From: Streptomyces sp. NBC_01723
GTDB lineage: Bacteria; Actinomycetota; Actinomycetes; Streptomycetales; Streptomycetaceae
Length of the DNA: 64,000 nt
NCBI RefSeq assembly: GCF_036246005.1
Contig: NZ_CP109171.1
Coordinates: 5,320,001-5,384,000, forward strand
Reading direction: 5' to 3'
In this document: in pieces, positions 8,193 through 16,415 of the stretch
Layout: every line of letters begins with the position of its first letter
Numbering within the stretch: position 1 is the stretch's first letter
The notes under the pieces: generated by a model
Databases searched by the model: none
The model's input: only the letters and a program-made list of their open reading frames with translations
What the model was told of the DNA's origin: nothing
Made by a program: the position numbers and the translations under genes

Positions 8193-9605
8193 ATGAGCCA
8201 CCCCGTTGACAATGCTGTCAGCGCTGTCCGTACGTACATCGAGCAGCACCGTGCCGCCTTCCTCGACGACCTCGTCGCCTGGCTGCGCATCCCGTCGGTG
8301 TCCGCGCAGCCCGACCACGCGACCGATGTGCGACGCAGCGCCGACTGGCTCGCCGCCAAGCTGAAGGAGACCGGCTTCGGGACCGCCGAGGTATGGCCCA
8401 CCCCGGGCGCCCCGGCCGTCTTCGCCGAGTGGCCCTCCGAAGACCCCCAGGCACCGACGATCCTCGTCTACGGCCACCACGACGTGCAGCCCGCCGCCCG
8501 CGAGGACGGGTGGAGCAGCGAGCCCTTCGAACCGGTCGTCCGCGAGAACCGTCTCTACGCGCGCGGGGCGGCGGACGACAAGGGGCAGGTGTTCTTCCAC
8601 ACACTCGGCGTCCGTGCCCACCTGGCCGCCACAGGCCGCACCACCCCCGCGGTGAACCTCAAGCTGCTCGTCGAGGGCGAGGAGGAGTCCGGCTCCCCGC
8701 ACTTCCGCGCCCTGGTCGAGGAGCGCGCCGACCGGCTCGCCGCCGACGCGGTGATCGTCTCCGACACCGGCATGTGGTCCGAGGACACCCCCACGGTGTG
8801 CACCGGCATGCGTGGCCTCGCGGAATGCGAGATCCGACTGCACGGCCCCGACCAGGACATCCACTCGGGCTCCTTCGGCGGCGCGGTCCCCAACCCCGCC
8901 ACCGCGATCGCCCGCCTGGTGGCGGCCCTGCACGACGCGCACGCGCGCGTGACGATCCCCGGCTTCTACGACGGCGTGATCGAACTCACCGACGAGGAAC
9001 GCGACCTCTTCGCCGAGCTGCCCTTCGACGAGCGGCGGTGGCTGGAGACGGCCAAGTCGCACGCCGCCCACGGCGAGGCCGGCCACACCACACTGGAACG
9101 TGTCTGGGCCCGCCCCACCGCCGAGGTCAACGGCATCGGCGGCGGCTATCAGGGCCCGGGCAGCAAGACGATCATCCCGTCGTCCGCCATGGTGAAGCTC
9201 TCCTTCCGGCTGGTCGCGGGCCAGGAGCCGGAGCACGTGGAGAAGGCCGTCCGCGCGTGGATCGCCGAACAGGTCCCCACCGGGATCCGCTGCGAGATCG
9301 ACTTCGCCCCGGCCACCCGCCCGTGCCTGACGCCGCTCGACCACCCGGCCCTGCGGTCGGTGGCCCGCGCGATGGGCCTGGCCTTCGGGAAACCGGTCCG
9401 CTACACGCGGGAGGGTGGCTCCGGACCCGCCGCCGACCTCCAGGAGGTGCTCGGCACCCCGGTGCTGTTCCTCGGCATCTCCGTCCCGTCCGACGGCTGG
9501 CACGCACCCGACGAGAAGGTGGAACTGGACCTGCTGCTCAAGGGCGTGGAGACCGCCGCCCACCTGTGGGGGGACCTGGGGGAGCACTGGCGCCACGCAC
9601 CCTGA
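8193..9605 (+). CDS. M20 family metallopeptidase (dipeptidase)
   Basis: This 470-residue protein is a zinc-dependent M20-family peptidase, close to carnosinase-like dipeptidases. Seen: YGHHDVQPA with the first metal His near 94-96, GAADDKGQ carrying the bridging Asp, EGEEESGS with the catalytic Glu pair, SDTGMW, and a C-terminal GGSGPAADLQ. The dimerisation (lid) domain lies between. It probably cleaves small peptides in the cytoplasm, as no signal peptide is seen. From memory the equivalent position in mycobacteria is held by a TrkA-like gene, so this neighbour differs. The exact substrate is not deducible. Confidence 0.85.
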   Translation: MSHPVDNAVSAVRTYIEQHRAAFLDDLVAWLRIPSVSAQPDHATDVRRSADWLAAKLKETGFGTAEVWPTPGAPAVFAEWPSEDPQAPTILVYGHHDVQPAAREDGWSSEPFEPVVRENRLYARGAADDKGQVFFHTLGVRAHLAATGRTTPAVNLKLLVEGEEESGSPHFRALVEERADRLAADAVIVSDTGMWSEDTPTVCTGMRGLAECEIRLHGPDQDIHSGSFGGAVPNPATAIARLVAALHDAHARVTIPGFYDGVIELTDEERDLFAELPFDERRWLETAKSHAAHGEAGHTTLERVWARPTAEVNGIGGGYQGPGSKTIIPSSAMVKLSFRLVAGQEPEHVEKAVRAWIAEQVPTGIRCEIDFAPATRPCLTPLDHPALRSVARAMGLAFGKPVRYTREGGSGPAADLQEVLGTPVLFLGISVPSDGWHAPDEKVELDLLLKGVETAAHLWGDLGEHWRHAP

Positions 9606-9679
9606 GCGCCCCGCCGCCCTACGACCCGCCGAACCCGCCTGCCGAACCGAACCGCTCACCGGGGGAGTTGGAAGCACCC

Positions 9680-10624
9680 GTGACCACCTGGACCGACCGC
9701 ACCGCCGACCGTCCCATTTCGCTCACCGCGCCGAGCGGCATCGACCGCGCCGCCCACCACCGCCTCGACGAGGCCTGGCTCGCGGCGGCGTGGAGCCACC
9801 CCTCGACGCGCTGCTTCGTGGTATCCGGCGGCCAGGTCCTCATCGACGAGACGCCCGACGGGCGCACCGAGCTCGTCATGACCCCCTCGTTCGAGGCCCC
9901 GCTCACCGAGGCGCACCGCTACTTCCTGGGCACCGACGAGGAGGGGGTCAGCTACTTCGCCCTCCAGAAGGACTCGCTGCCCGGCCGCATGGACCAGTCG
10001 GCGCGCCCGGCGGGCCTGCGGGAGGCGGGCCTGCTCCTGGCCCCCCGTGACGCGGGCCTGATGGTTCACGCGGTCGCCCTGGAGAACTGGCAGCGCCTGC
10101 ACCGGTTCTGCTCCCGGTGCGGCGAGCGCACGGTCATCGCCGCGGCCGGCCACATCCGCCGCTGCCCCGCCTGCGGCGCCGAGCACTACCCGCGCACCGA
10201 CCCCGCCGTGATCATGGCCGTCACGGACGACGACGACCGCATACTGCTCGGCCGCCAGGTCCACTGGCCCGAGGGCCGTTTCTCCACGCTCGCCGGCTTC
10301 GTGGAGCCCGGCGAGTCCATCGAGCAGTCGGTGCGCCGCGAGGTCCAGGAGGAGGCCGGGGTCACCGTCGGCCCCGTCGAATACGTCGCCAGCCAGCCCT
10401 GGCCCTTCCCGTCCAGCCTGATGCTCGGCTTCATGGCCCGCGCCACGTCGACCGAGATCGAGGTCGACGGCGACGAGATCCACGAGGCGCGCTGGTTCTC
10501 CCGCGACGAACTGGGCGCCGCCTTCGAGTCGGGCGAGGTGCTCCCGCCCTACGGGATCTCGATCGCCGCCCGCCTCATCGAGCTCTGGTACGGCAGGCCA
10601 CTGCCGACGCGCGCGGCGTTCTGA
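9680..10624 (+). CDS. nudC: NAD+ diphosphatase NudC (Nudix hydrolase)
   Basis: This 314-residue protein carries every NudC landmark: a zinc ribbon with CSRCG and CPACG, a Nudix box starting GFVEPGESIEQSVRREVQEE, and downstream SQPWPFPSS, the array that separates NADH pyrophosphatases from other Nudix enzymes. NudC splits NAD(H) to NMN(H) and AMP and removes NAD caps from RNA. The GTG at 9680 has a GGAAG close upstream. It lies 74 bp downstream of the M20 gene in the same direction. Confidence 0.93.
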   Translation: MTTWTDRTADRPISLTAPSGIDRAAHHRLDEAWLAAAWSHPSTRCFVVSGGQVLIDETPDGRTELVMTPSFEAPLTEAHRYFLGTDEEGVSYFALQKDSLPGRMDQSARPAGLREAGLLLAPRDAGLMVHAVALENWQRLHRFCSRCGERTVIAAAGHIRRCPACGAEHYPRTDPAVIMAVTDDDDRILLGRQVHWPEGRFSTLAGFVEPGESIEQSVRREVQEEAGVTVGPVEYVASQPWPFPSSLMLGFMARATSTEIEVDGDEIHEARWFSRDELGAAFESGEVLPPYGISIAARLIELWYGRPLPTRAAF

Positions 10625-10743
10625 GGGCGGTCGGCGGCCCGGACCGGGCGGTGTGGAGCGGTCGACGAGTTCACGATGCCCTGAACTCGGGAAGTCGTGT
10701 GCTTTCGTCGGGTGCTGACCGTTGCCTCCGACATCGACGTGCC

Positions 10744-10791
10744 GGCCCGATCGCCGCGCTGGTGATCGCGGCCGTCGCGATCAAGGAGGGG
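10744..10791 (+). pseudogene. Possible remnant of a cation-transporter C-terminus
   Basis: In the nudC-mrx gap one frame encodes GPIAALVIAAVAIKEG, resembling the last membrane helix of CDF-like cation transporters ((D)PxAALVIAAVAVKEG), as recalled. The flanking sequence on both sides does not continue the family. It could be a relic of a deleted gene, or chance. Confidence 0.28.
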
Positions 10792-10885
10792 ATGCTGCGC
10801 GCCCTCGGCGGCGGCGGCCCGGCGCACGAAACACCGCAGCCCCCGACCGGCACGAGGCCGGGTCGAGGGCTGTGTCTCGCGGAGG

Positions 10886-11143
10886 TCAGGCGCCCAGCGC
10901 CTGCTTCACCTGGGCGAGGCTCGGGTTCGTCATGACGACCTCGGTGCCGCCGTTGGTGGGGATCACCTGAACTGTGGGGACCGTCTGGTTTCCGCCATTG
11001 GCCTTCTCCACGAAGGCCGCGGAGTCCGGGTCGTGCTCGATGTTGATCTCGGTGTACGCGATGCCCTCGCGGTCCATCTGGCTCTTCAGCCGACGGCAGT
11101 ATCCGCACCACGTGGTGCTGTACATCGTCACAGTGCCCGGCAT
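10886..11143 (-). CDS. mrx: Mycoredoxin (glutaredoxin-like, Mrx1 type)
   Basis: This 85-residue thioredoxin-fold protein has the redox motif WCGYC at residues 11-15, a cis-Pro segment TVPTVQVI, and a glutaredoxin-type C-terminal helix. Mycoredoxin-1 uses mycothiol to reduce mixed disulphides on proteins in actinomycetes. The ATG at 11143 has AAGGAG upstream. The gene has a perfectly spaced sigma-R promoter (see 11207-11232), which fits a thiol-stress function, and sigR itself lies in this window. It is convergent with nudC and divergent from uvrD2. Confidence 0.9.
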   Translation of the reverse strand: MPGTVTMYSTTWCGYCRRLKSQMDREGIAYTEINIEHDPDSAAFVEKANGGNQTVPTVQVIPTNGGTEVVMTNPSLAQVKQALGA

Positions 11144-11206
11144 GTCTCTCGCGCTCCTTCGGCGACTCGGGGATCCGGCGGCTCGGGGATGAGGTCGCAG
11201 GAGGGG

Positions 11207-11232
11207 AACGTCCGCGACGGCGCCACCATTCC
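11207..11232 (-). promoter_or_regulatory. Sigma-R promoter of the mycoredoxin gene
   Basis: Read on the minus strand, GGAAT (11232-11228), an 18-nt spacer and GTT (11209-11207) match the sigma-R consensus GGAAT-N18-GTT exactly. Transcription would start near 11200, about 57 nt before the mrx ATG. The same element occurs upstream of sigR. Confidence 0.75.
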
Positions 11233-11330
11233 CGCCCCGTGAGGCCGTCACATCGGCATTGGTACGACTATCGGAGCGTGCCTGTGGACAACCGGCTCAC
11301 CCGTCCCGCGAGACCTGGCAGCATGGCGGT

Positions 11331-13532
11331 GTGACAGCAGCAACGCACTCCACCCTCTTCCCGCAGGTACCGGACTCGGCCGACGCGGTGCTCGACGGGC
11401 TCGACCCCGAGCAGCGCGAGGTGGCGACCGCCCTGCGCGGACCGGTGTGCGTGCTGGCGGGCGCCGGCACGGGCAAGACCCGGGCGATCACCCACCGCAT
11501 CGCCTACGGGGTGCGCGCCGGGATCCTCCAGCCCACCAGCGTGCTCGCCGTCACCTTCACCAACCGCGCCGCGGGGGAGATGCGAGGCCGGCTGCGCCAG
11601 CTCGGCGCCTCCGGTGTCCAGGCCCGCACGTTCCACTCGGCGGCGCTGCGCCAGCTCCAGTACTTCTGGCCGAAAGCGATCGGCGGCTCCCTGCCCAGGC
11701 TCGTCGACCGCAAGATCCAGCTCGTCGCCGACGCGGCCGCCGCCTGCCGCATCCGCCTCGACCGGGGTGAGCTGCGCGACACCACGGCGGAGATCGAGTG
11801 GTCCAAGGTCACCCAGACCGTCCCCGCCGACTACGCCGCCGCGGCAGCCAAGGCCGGCCGCGAGACACCCCGCGACCCGGCGGAGATCGCCCAGCTCTAC
11901 GCCGCCTACGAGGACCTCAAGCGCGGTCGCGGAGTCATCGACTTCGAGGACGTGCTGCTGCTGACGGTGGCCGTCCTGCAGGACCGGCACGACGTCGCCG
12001 ACCAGGTCCGCGCCCAGTACCAGCACTTCGTGGTGGACGAGTACCAGGACGTCAGCCCGCTCCAGCAGCGCCTGCTGGAGCTGTGGCTCGGCGACCGCGA
12101 CGACCTGTGCGTGGTCGGCGACGCCAGCCAGACGATCTATTCGTTCACGGGAGCAACGCCCGACCACTTGCTCGACTTCCGCGTCCGGCACCCCGGTGCC
12201 ACCGTCGTCAAACTGGTCCGCGACTACCGCTCCACCCCCCAGGTGGTCCACCTCGCCAACGGGCTGCTGGCCCAGGCCCGGGGCCGGGCCGCCGACCACC
12301 GGTTGGAACTGGTCTCCCAGCGACCGGTCGGCCCCGAGCCCGCCTACACCGAGTACCCGGACGAGCCGGCCGAGGCCGAGGGCGCGGCCCGCCGCATCCG
12401 CGAACTCGTCGACGCGGGCGTTCCCGCCGCCGAGATCGCGGTCCTGTTCCGGACCAACTCCCAGTCGGAAACCTACGAACAGGCTCTCGCCGACGCCGGT
12501 GTCCCGTACCAGTTGCGGGGTGCGGAGCGCTTCTTCGACCGCCCTGAAGTGCGCAAGGCCCACAGCGCCCTGCGGGCGGCGGCCCGCTTCGGCGGCAACG
12601 ACTCCCTCCTGGACGACGTCGTCGACCTGCCCTCGCAGGTGCGCGCGGTGCTGTCGGGGGAGGGCTGGACCTCGGAGCCCCCGGCCGGGTCGGGCGCGGT
12701 CCGGGAACGCTGGGAGTCGCTGGCCGCCCTGGTCGGGCTCGCCCAGGACTTCGCCGCCGCGCGAGCGGGCGTGACGCTGAGCGACCTGGTCGTGGAACTC
12801 GACGAGCGGGCGGGCGCCCAGCACGCCCCCACGGTGCAGGGCGTCACCCTCGCCTCCCTGCACTCGGCCAAGGGCCTGGAGTGGGACGTCGTCTTCCTGG
12901 TGGGCGTCGCCGAGGGAATGATGCCGATCACCTACGCAAAGACCGATGAGCAGATCGAGGAGGAGCGCCGCCTGCTCTACGTCGGCGTCACCCGCGCGCG
13001 TGAACGCCTGCACCTCTCCTGGGCGCTCGCCCGCTCGCCCGGCGGCAGGCCGAGCCGTCGGCCCAGCCGCTTCCTCAAGGGCCTGCGGCCCGGCTCCGGC
13101 ACGGCGGGCGGTCAGGCCGCGGCGGGCGGCAGCGGAGGAGTCGAGCGCGGACGCGGAGGAGGCGGCGCCGCGGCCCCGGTCCCGAGACGGACACAGCGGA
13201 CGCCTGCCCGCTGCCGTGTCTGCGGGCGCACGCTCACCGACGCCGGCGAGATGAAACTGATGCGCTGCGAGGACTGCCCGTCCGACATGGACGAGGGCGT
13301 CTACGAGCGGCTGCGCGAGTGGCGGGCGGTCCAGGCGGGGCGCAGCGGGCAGCCCGCGTTCTGCGTCTTCACCGACAAGACACTGATGGCGATCGCCGAG
13401 TCCGTCCCCGAGGACGAGCGAGAACTGGCCCGGATCCCGGGCGTCGGAGCGCGCAAGCTCAACCGCTACGGAGCCGACGTCCTGGCCATCTGCGCAGGTC
13501 AAGAGGGAGTGGGGCTGGACGAGGGCGACTGA
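11331..13532 (+). CDS. uvrD2: ATP-dependent DNA helicase UvrD2
   Basis: This 733-residue SF1 helicase has Walker A GAGTGKT about 45 residues in, DEYQDVS, GDASQTIYSFTG, and SLHSAKGLEWDVVFLVG. Downstream are a four-cysteine motif (CRVCG and CEDCPSD, about residues 623-646) and a C-terminal HRDC domain ending with the helix around IPGVGARKLNRYG. The tetracysteine plus HRDC tail is the hallmark of actinobacterial UvrD2, which unwinds 3'-tailed duplexes. I chose GTG 11331 because a CAGCAT hexamer ends 6 nt before it and the family N-terminus starts there. It is divergent from mrx and followed by wblC. Confidence 0.92.
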   Translation: MTAATHSTLFPQVPDSADAVLDGLDPEQREVATALRGPVCVLAGAGTGKTRAITHRIAYGVRAGILQPTSVLAVTFTNRAAGEMRGRLRQLGASGVQARTFHSAALRQLQYFWPKAIGGSLPRLVDRKIQLVADAAAACRIRLDRGELRDTTAEIEWSKVTQTVPADYAAAAAKAGRETPRDPAEIAQLYAAYEDLKRGRGVIDFEDVLLLTVAVLQDRHDVADQVRAQYQHFVVDEYQDVSPLQQRLLELWLGDRDDLCVVGDASQTIYSFTGATPDHLLDFRVRHPGATVVKLVRDYRSTPQVVHLANGLLAQARGRAADHRLELVSQRPVGPEPAYTEYPDEPAEAEGAARRIRELVDAGVPAAEIAVLFRTNSQSETYEQALADAGVPYQLRGAERFFDRPEVRKAHSALRAAARFGGNDSLLDDVVDLPSQVRAVLSGEGWTSEPPAGSGAVRERWESLAALVGLAQDFAAARAGVTLSDLVVELDERAGAQHAPTVQGVTLASLHSAKGLEWDVVFLVGVAEGMMPITYAKTDEQIEEERRLLYVGVTRARERLHLSWALARSPGGRPSRRPSRFLKGLRPGSGTAGGQAAAGGSGGVERGRGGGGAAAPVPRRTQRTPARCRVCGRTLTDAGEMKLMRCEDCPSDMDEGVYERLREWRAVQAGRSGQPAFCVFTDKTLMAIAESVPEDERELARIPGVGARKLNRYGADVLAICAGQEGVGLDEGD

Positions 13533-13547
13533 TACAAACTCGTCGAG

Positions 13548-13585
13548 AAAATAGTTTGCGCATGCCCCGGGAATCCCCATAGGTT
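13548..13585 (+). promoter_or_regulatory. wblC (whiB7) promoter with AT-rich activator element
   Basis: AAAAT (13548-13552) sits 3 bp before a -35 TTGCGC (13556-13561). After an 18-bp spacer comes the -10 TAGGTT (13580-13585). An AT-rich element just before the -35 is the published hallmark of WhiB7/WblC-activated promoters, so wblC is probably autoactivated. The start near 13592 implies a leader of about 610 nt before wblC. Confidence 0.7.
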
Positions 13586-13696
13586 CTTGGTCACGGGAAC
13601 AGCGGCCTTCCCGAAGGCCCTGACTCCGTGTTGTACTTGCATATACACGGACTGGTTCATCCCAGTCCCCCGAGACGCCGAGAGGAGGCGAGTCCA

Positions 13697-14029
13697 GTGA
13701 TCAGCATCAACACCAGCAGCAACGTCGGCTTCACCGCCGAAATGACCGATCGCTCGGCCGTCTCCCTGTGCATCCTCGGCGCCTCGAACTCGGGCACCGG
13801 TCTGTCCGGCATCCGTGCCGTGCGTCCGGCCGCCTCCTCCGTTGCCCCCGCGGGCCTTCCCGTCCGTGAGCGCAATGAGCGACCGACCAAGGCACTGGAA
13901 GCAGCTGTAACGGCACAGGCGCAGGCCTATGCCTTTACCGCGACCGGTGCCGGATTCCGGAAGCAGGCGACGCAGCACCACCTGATGTGGGCCTTCCGTG
14001 GGCCAGAACCCTGGAGTGATCCAGCCTGA
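13697..14029 (+). CDS. Upstream ORF (leader peptide) of wblC
   Basis: A GTG at 13697 preceded by GAGGAGG, 9 nt spacing, opens a 110-codon frame inside the wblC leader. It ends only 23 nt before the attenuator stem. It has no recognised domain; the sequence is Ser/Ala-rich and ends with an aromatic stretch (HHLMWAF). Upstream-ORF control is established for whiB7/wblC: when antibiotics slow leader translation, the terminator is not formed and wblC is expressed. Its placement suits that role. A shorter initiation within the leader cannot be excluded. Confidence 0.6.
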   Translation: MISINTSSNVGFTAEMTDRSAVSLCILGASNSGTGLSGIRAVRPAASSVAPAGLPVRERNERPTKALEAAVTAQAQAYAFTATGAGFRKQATQHHLMWAFRGPEPWSDPA

Positions 14030-14042
14030 TCGTCGATCAGGC
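14024..14042 (+). promoter_or_regulatory. Hairpin over the leader-ORF stop codon
   Basis: GCCTGATC and GATCAGGC form an 8-bp stem with a 3-nt loop. The leader ORF's TGA (14027-14029) is in the left arm, so a terminating ribosome would melt this hairpin. It may gate the terminator that follows at 14053. Confidence 0.5.
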
Positions 14043-14052
14043 CGGCGCCTTC

Positions 14053-14095
14053 AGGGCCGCGGAACCCCACCCGGGATCCGCGGCCCTTCTGTTTG
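14053..14095 (+). terminator. Intrinsic terminator (attenuator) in the wblC leader
   Basis: AGGGCCGCGGA (14053-14063) pairs perfectly with TCCGCGGCCCT (14077-14087) around a 13-nt loop, followed by a T-rich run TTCTGTTTGT. It lies upstream of wblC, not downstream of a gene, so it acts as an attenuator. Confidence 0.8.
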
Positions 14096-14202
14096 TCCCC
14101 GAACGGACGACAGCACGAAGGAGCCTCGGGACAAGAAAAGAACCCGGTACCAAGCCGCCAACCGGCCAACCGGCCGGAACGACCAGACGAGGAAGACCAC
14201 CC

Positions 14203-14571
14203 GTGCAACTCGAAGCGCACGCCCCGTCCGTACCGCCTTCCGACACGATCCCCAAGCCCTGTTCCACGGAGGACTCCACCTTGACCCCGCTCACCGCGCT
14301 CACCGCGCTCGACGACGCCATCGAGAACCTCGGCGTGCCCGTCCCCTGCCGTTCCTACGACCCGGAGGTCTTCTTCGCCGAGTCGCCGGCGGACGTCGAG
14401 TACGCCAAGTCCCTCTGCCGCACCTGCCCGTTGATCGAGGCCTGCCTCGCCGGTGCCAAGGAGCGGCGTGAGCCCTGGGGCGTCTGGGGCGGCGAGCTGT
14501 TCGTCCAGGGTGTCGTCGTCGCCCGGAAGCGGCCCCGTGGTCGCCCGCGCAAGAACCCGGTCTCGGCATGA
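14203..14571 (+). CDS. wblC: WblC/WhiB7 iron-sulphur transcription factor
   Basis: This 122-residue Wbl protein has the four cluster cysteines C49, C72, C75 and C81, the GVWGGE turn at 93-98, and a C-terminal AT-hook RGRPRKNP. An AT-hook after the Wbl domain is specific to WhiB7/WblC, which binds the housekeeping sigma factor and activates intrinsic antibiotic-resistance genes. The GTG start has GAGGAAG upstream. It is flanked by uvrD2 and the ABC1 kinase gene, the same order as in mycobacteria. The leader holds an autoregulatory promoter, an upstream ORF and an attenuator. Its stop overlaps the next start (ATGA). Confidence 0.93.
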   Translation: MQLEAHAPSVPPSDTIPKPCSTEDSTLTPLTALTALDDAIENLGVPVPCRSYDPEVFFAESPADVEYAKSLCRTCPLIEACLAGAKERREPWGVWGGELFVQGVVVARKRPRGRPRKNPVSA

Positions 14572-14891
14572 ACATCACCGGAACGATCGACCGCCCCCTC
14601 ACGTACGACCCCCAGAAGCAGGCCCCGATGAAGCCGTCCCCCCACGACACCGCAGGCTCCGCGCCTGAAGACTTCACCACCACCGGCGCGATGGACTCGC
14701 GTCAGAACAGGACCCGTGAAATGCAACTCATCCCAGAAGCCCTGGCCCGTGCGCATATGCACGACCGCCTGGTCGAGGCGGAGCAGGAGCGCCGGGCGAT
14801 GCGCCTGGCTACCGCTCGCCGCATGCAGCGCCGGGCGGAGCGCGCCTCGATGCGTGCCCGGCGTGCGCTCGCCATGGCGGTCATGCAGTAA
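14568..14891 (+). CDS. Small basic protein translationally coupled to wblC
   Basis: This 107-residue protein starts at the ATG overlapping the wblC stop (ATGA), so it is translated from the same mRNA. The first half is polar and irregular. The last 55 residues, from MQLIPEALARAHMHDRL on, form one very Arg-rich amphipathic helix. A shorter form starting at an internal Met (about residue 52) is possible. I recognise no domain. Its location suggests co-expression with the antibiotic-stress regulator; binding to nucleic acid or ribosomes is only a guess from its charge. Confidence 0.65.
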   Translation: MNITGTIDRPLTYDPQKQAPMKPSPHDTAGSAPEDFTTTGAMDSRQNRTREMQLIPEALARAHMHDRLVEAEQERRAMRLATARRMQRRAERASMRARRALAMAVMQ

Positions 14892-14911
14892 GCGACACAC
14901 CTGAAGCGGTG

Positions 14912-14930
14912 GTCTCCCGGCCCGGGAGAC
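14912..14930. terminator. Short inverted repeat after the wblC operon
   Basis: GTCTCCCG and CGGGAGAC form an 8-bp stem with a GCC loop, just before the longer terminator at 14940. Confidence 0.4.
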
Positions 14931-14939
14931 GAGCTCTGC

Positions 14940-14979
14940 CCGTGGGGGCCGGTCCGTCCGAACGGACCGGCCCCCACGG
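14940..14979. terminator. Strong bidirectional terminator
   Basis: CCGTGGGGGCCGGTCCGT (14940-14957) and its exact complement (14962-14979) form an 18-bp stem with a 4-nt loop between the convergent wblC operon and the ABC1 gene. There is no T-run, as is common for Streptomyces terminators. Confidence 0.75.
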
Positions 14980-14999
14980 TCCGTTCGGACGCGGGCGGC

Positions 15000-16415
15000 T
15001 CAGGCCTCCGCCGCCTTCTCCTCGTCCTCGTACTCCTCGAACGCGTCCTCGGCGGCCGCGGCTTCCTCTTCTTCCGTCTCCTCCTCCGGGACGAAGCCCA
15101 CCAGCCAGTCCGCCAGCTCGTCACGCAGCCGGACCGTCGCTCCCAGCTGGCACAGCACCCCGATCGTGCTCAAGGTCACTCGGTGGATCAGGAGGTAGGA
15201 CGGCGGCAGATTCAGCTGCTTGGCCAGCTGGTAGGCGGGGGAGCGGGGGTCGCCGATGCGGGCCGCCTGACTCCGCATCCAGCCGCGGGTGAAGGTGAAC
15301 TCGTCGACCCGGGCCGGCTCGATGATCGGCAGGAGATAGTCCAGGACGGCGTCGGGGTCCAGCTCTATCGACTCCTTGACGAACCCCTCCGCGCAGAGCA
15401 TCTCGTAGACGGAGTCCGCCTCGCCGTCCAGCGTCATCCGCAGGGCATCCCCGATGGGCTCGGGCAGACCGCCCGGCAGCCGGTCGACGGTGCCGAAGTC
15501 CAGGACGCCCAGGCGCCAGTCGTCCTCGCCCTCCGGGCCACCGGGCAGCAGGCGGAAGTTGCCCGGGTGCGGGTCGGCGTGCAGGAGCCCGGTGCGCGCC
15601 GGGCCGGAGAAGAGGAAGTGGGCCAGCAACTGGCCGGCGCGGTCACGCTGCTCCTGCGTGCCGTCCGAGATGATCTCCGACATCGGGATGCCGTCGATCC
15701 ACTCGGTGATCAGTACCTGGTCGCACTGGTGGACGACGTCCGGCACCAGGATGTCCGGGTCGTCCGCGAACTCCTCGGCGTGGATCCGCTGGGCCTGCGC
15801 CTCCAGGTCGTAGTCCAGCTCCTCCGAGACCCGGTCCTTCAGCTCCGTGATCAGCGGCTTGACGTCCATGCCGGGGACCAGCGGGCCGAGCAGGCGGGCG
15901 AAACGGCTGAGCTGGTTGAGGTCCGACAGCAGCGCCTCGCCCGCGCCCGGGTACTGCACCTTGACCGCCACCTCGCGGCCGTCGTGCCACACCCCCCGGT
16001 GCACCTGGCCGATCGAGGCGGCCGCGGAGGGCTTGTCCTCGAACTCCAGGAACAGGTCCTGCCAGCTCTCCCCGAGGCGCTCCGCGAGCACGGCGTGCAC
16101 GGTGCGCGTCGGCATGGGCGGTGCCGCCTCCTGGAGTTTGGTCAGCGCCGCCCGGTAGGGCCCGGCGACCTCCTCGGGCAGCGCCGACTCGAAGACGGAC
16201 AGTGCCTGCCCGAACTTCATCGCCCCGCCCTTCAGCTCGCCCAGCACCTTGAACAACTGCTCCGCGGTGCGCTGCTGCAACTGCTGGCCGACGAGCTCCG
16301 CCGACTCGCCCACGATCCGCTTGCCGAGCCCCCAGGTCGCCCGCCCGGCGAAGCCGAGCGGGAGCGCGGCGAGCTTGGCGGTCCGGGTGACCGCCTTGCG
16401 GGGAAGATCAGACAT
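15000..16415 (-). CDS. ABC1/UbiB-family atypical kinase
   Basis: This 471-residue protein of the ABC1/ADCK/UbiB family has the N-terminal GGAMKFGQ (KxGQ) motif, VAVKVQYPG with the ATP-binding Lys, HADPHPGNF as catalytic loop and LDFGTVDRLP as the metal-binding motif. The C-terminus is strongly acidic. UbiB proteins support quinone lipid metabolism through a small-molecule ATPase activity; an actinobacterial substrate is not established. The ATG lies 8 nt inside the upstream gene's end, so the two are coupled. Synteny with mycobacterial Rv3197, next to whiB7, supports the assignment. Confidence 0.85.
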   Translation of the reverse strand: MSDLPRKAVTRTAKLAALPLGFAGRATWGLGKRIVGESAELVGQQLQQRTAEQLFKVLGELKGGAMKFGQALSVFESALPEEVAGPYRAALTKLQEAAPPMPTRTVHAVLAERLGESWQDLFLEFEDKPSAAASIGQVHRGVWHDGREVAVKVQYPGAGEALLSDLNQLSRFARLLGPLVPGMDVKPLITELKDRVSEELDYDLEAQAQRIHAEEFADDPDILVPDVVHQCDQVLITEWIDGIPMSEIISDGTQEQRDRAGQLLAHFLFSGPARTGLLHADPHPGNFRLLPGGPEGEDDWRLGVLDFGTVDRLPGGLPEPIGDALRMTLDGEADSVYEMLCAEGFVKESIELDPDAVLDYLLPIIEPARVDEFTFTRGWMRSQAARIGDPRSPAYQLAKQLNLPPSYLLIHRVTLSTIGVLCQLGATVRLRDELADWLVGFVPEEETEEEEAAAAEDAFEEYEDEEKAAEA

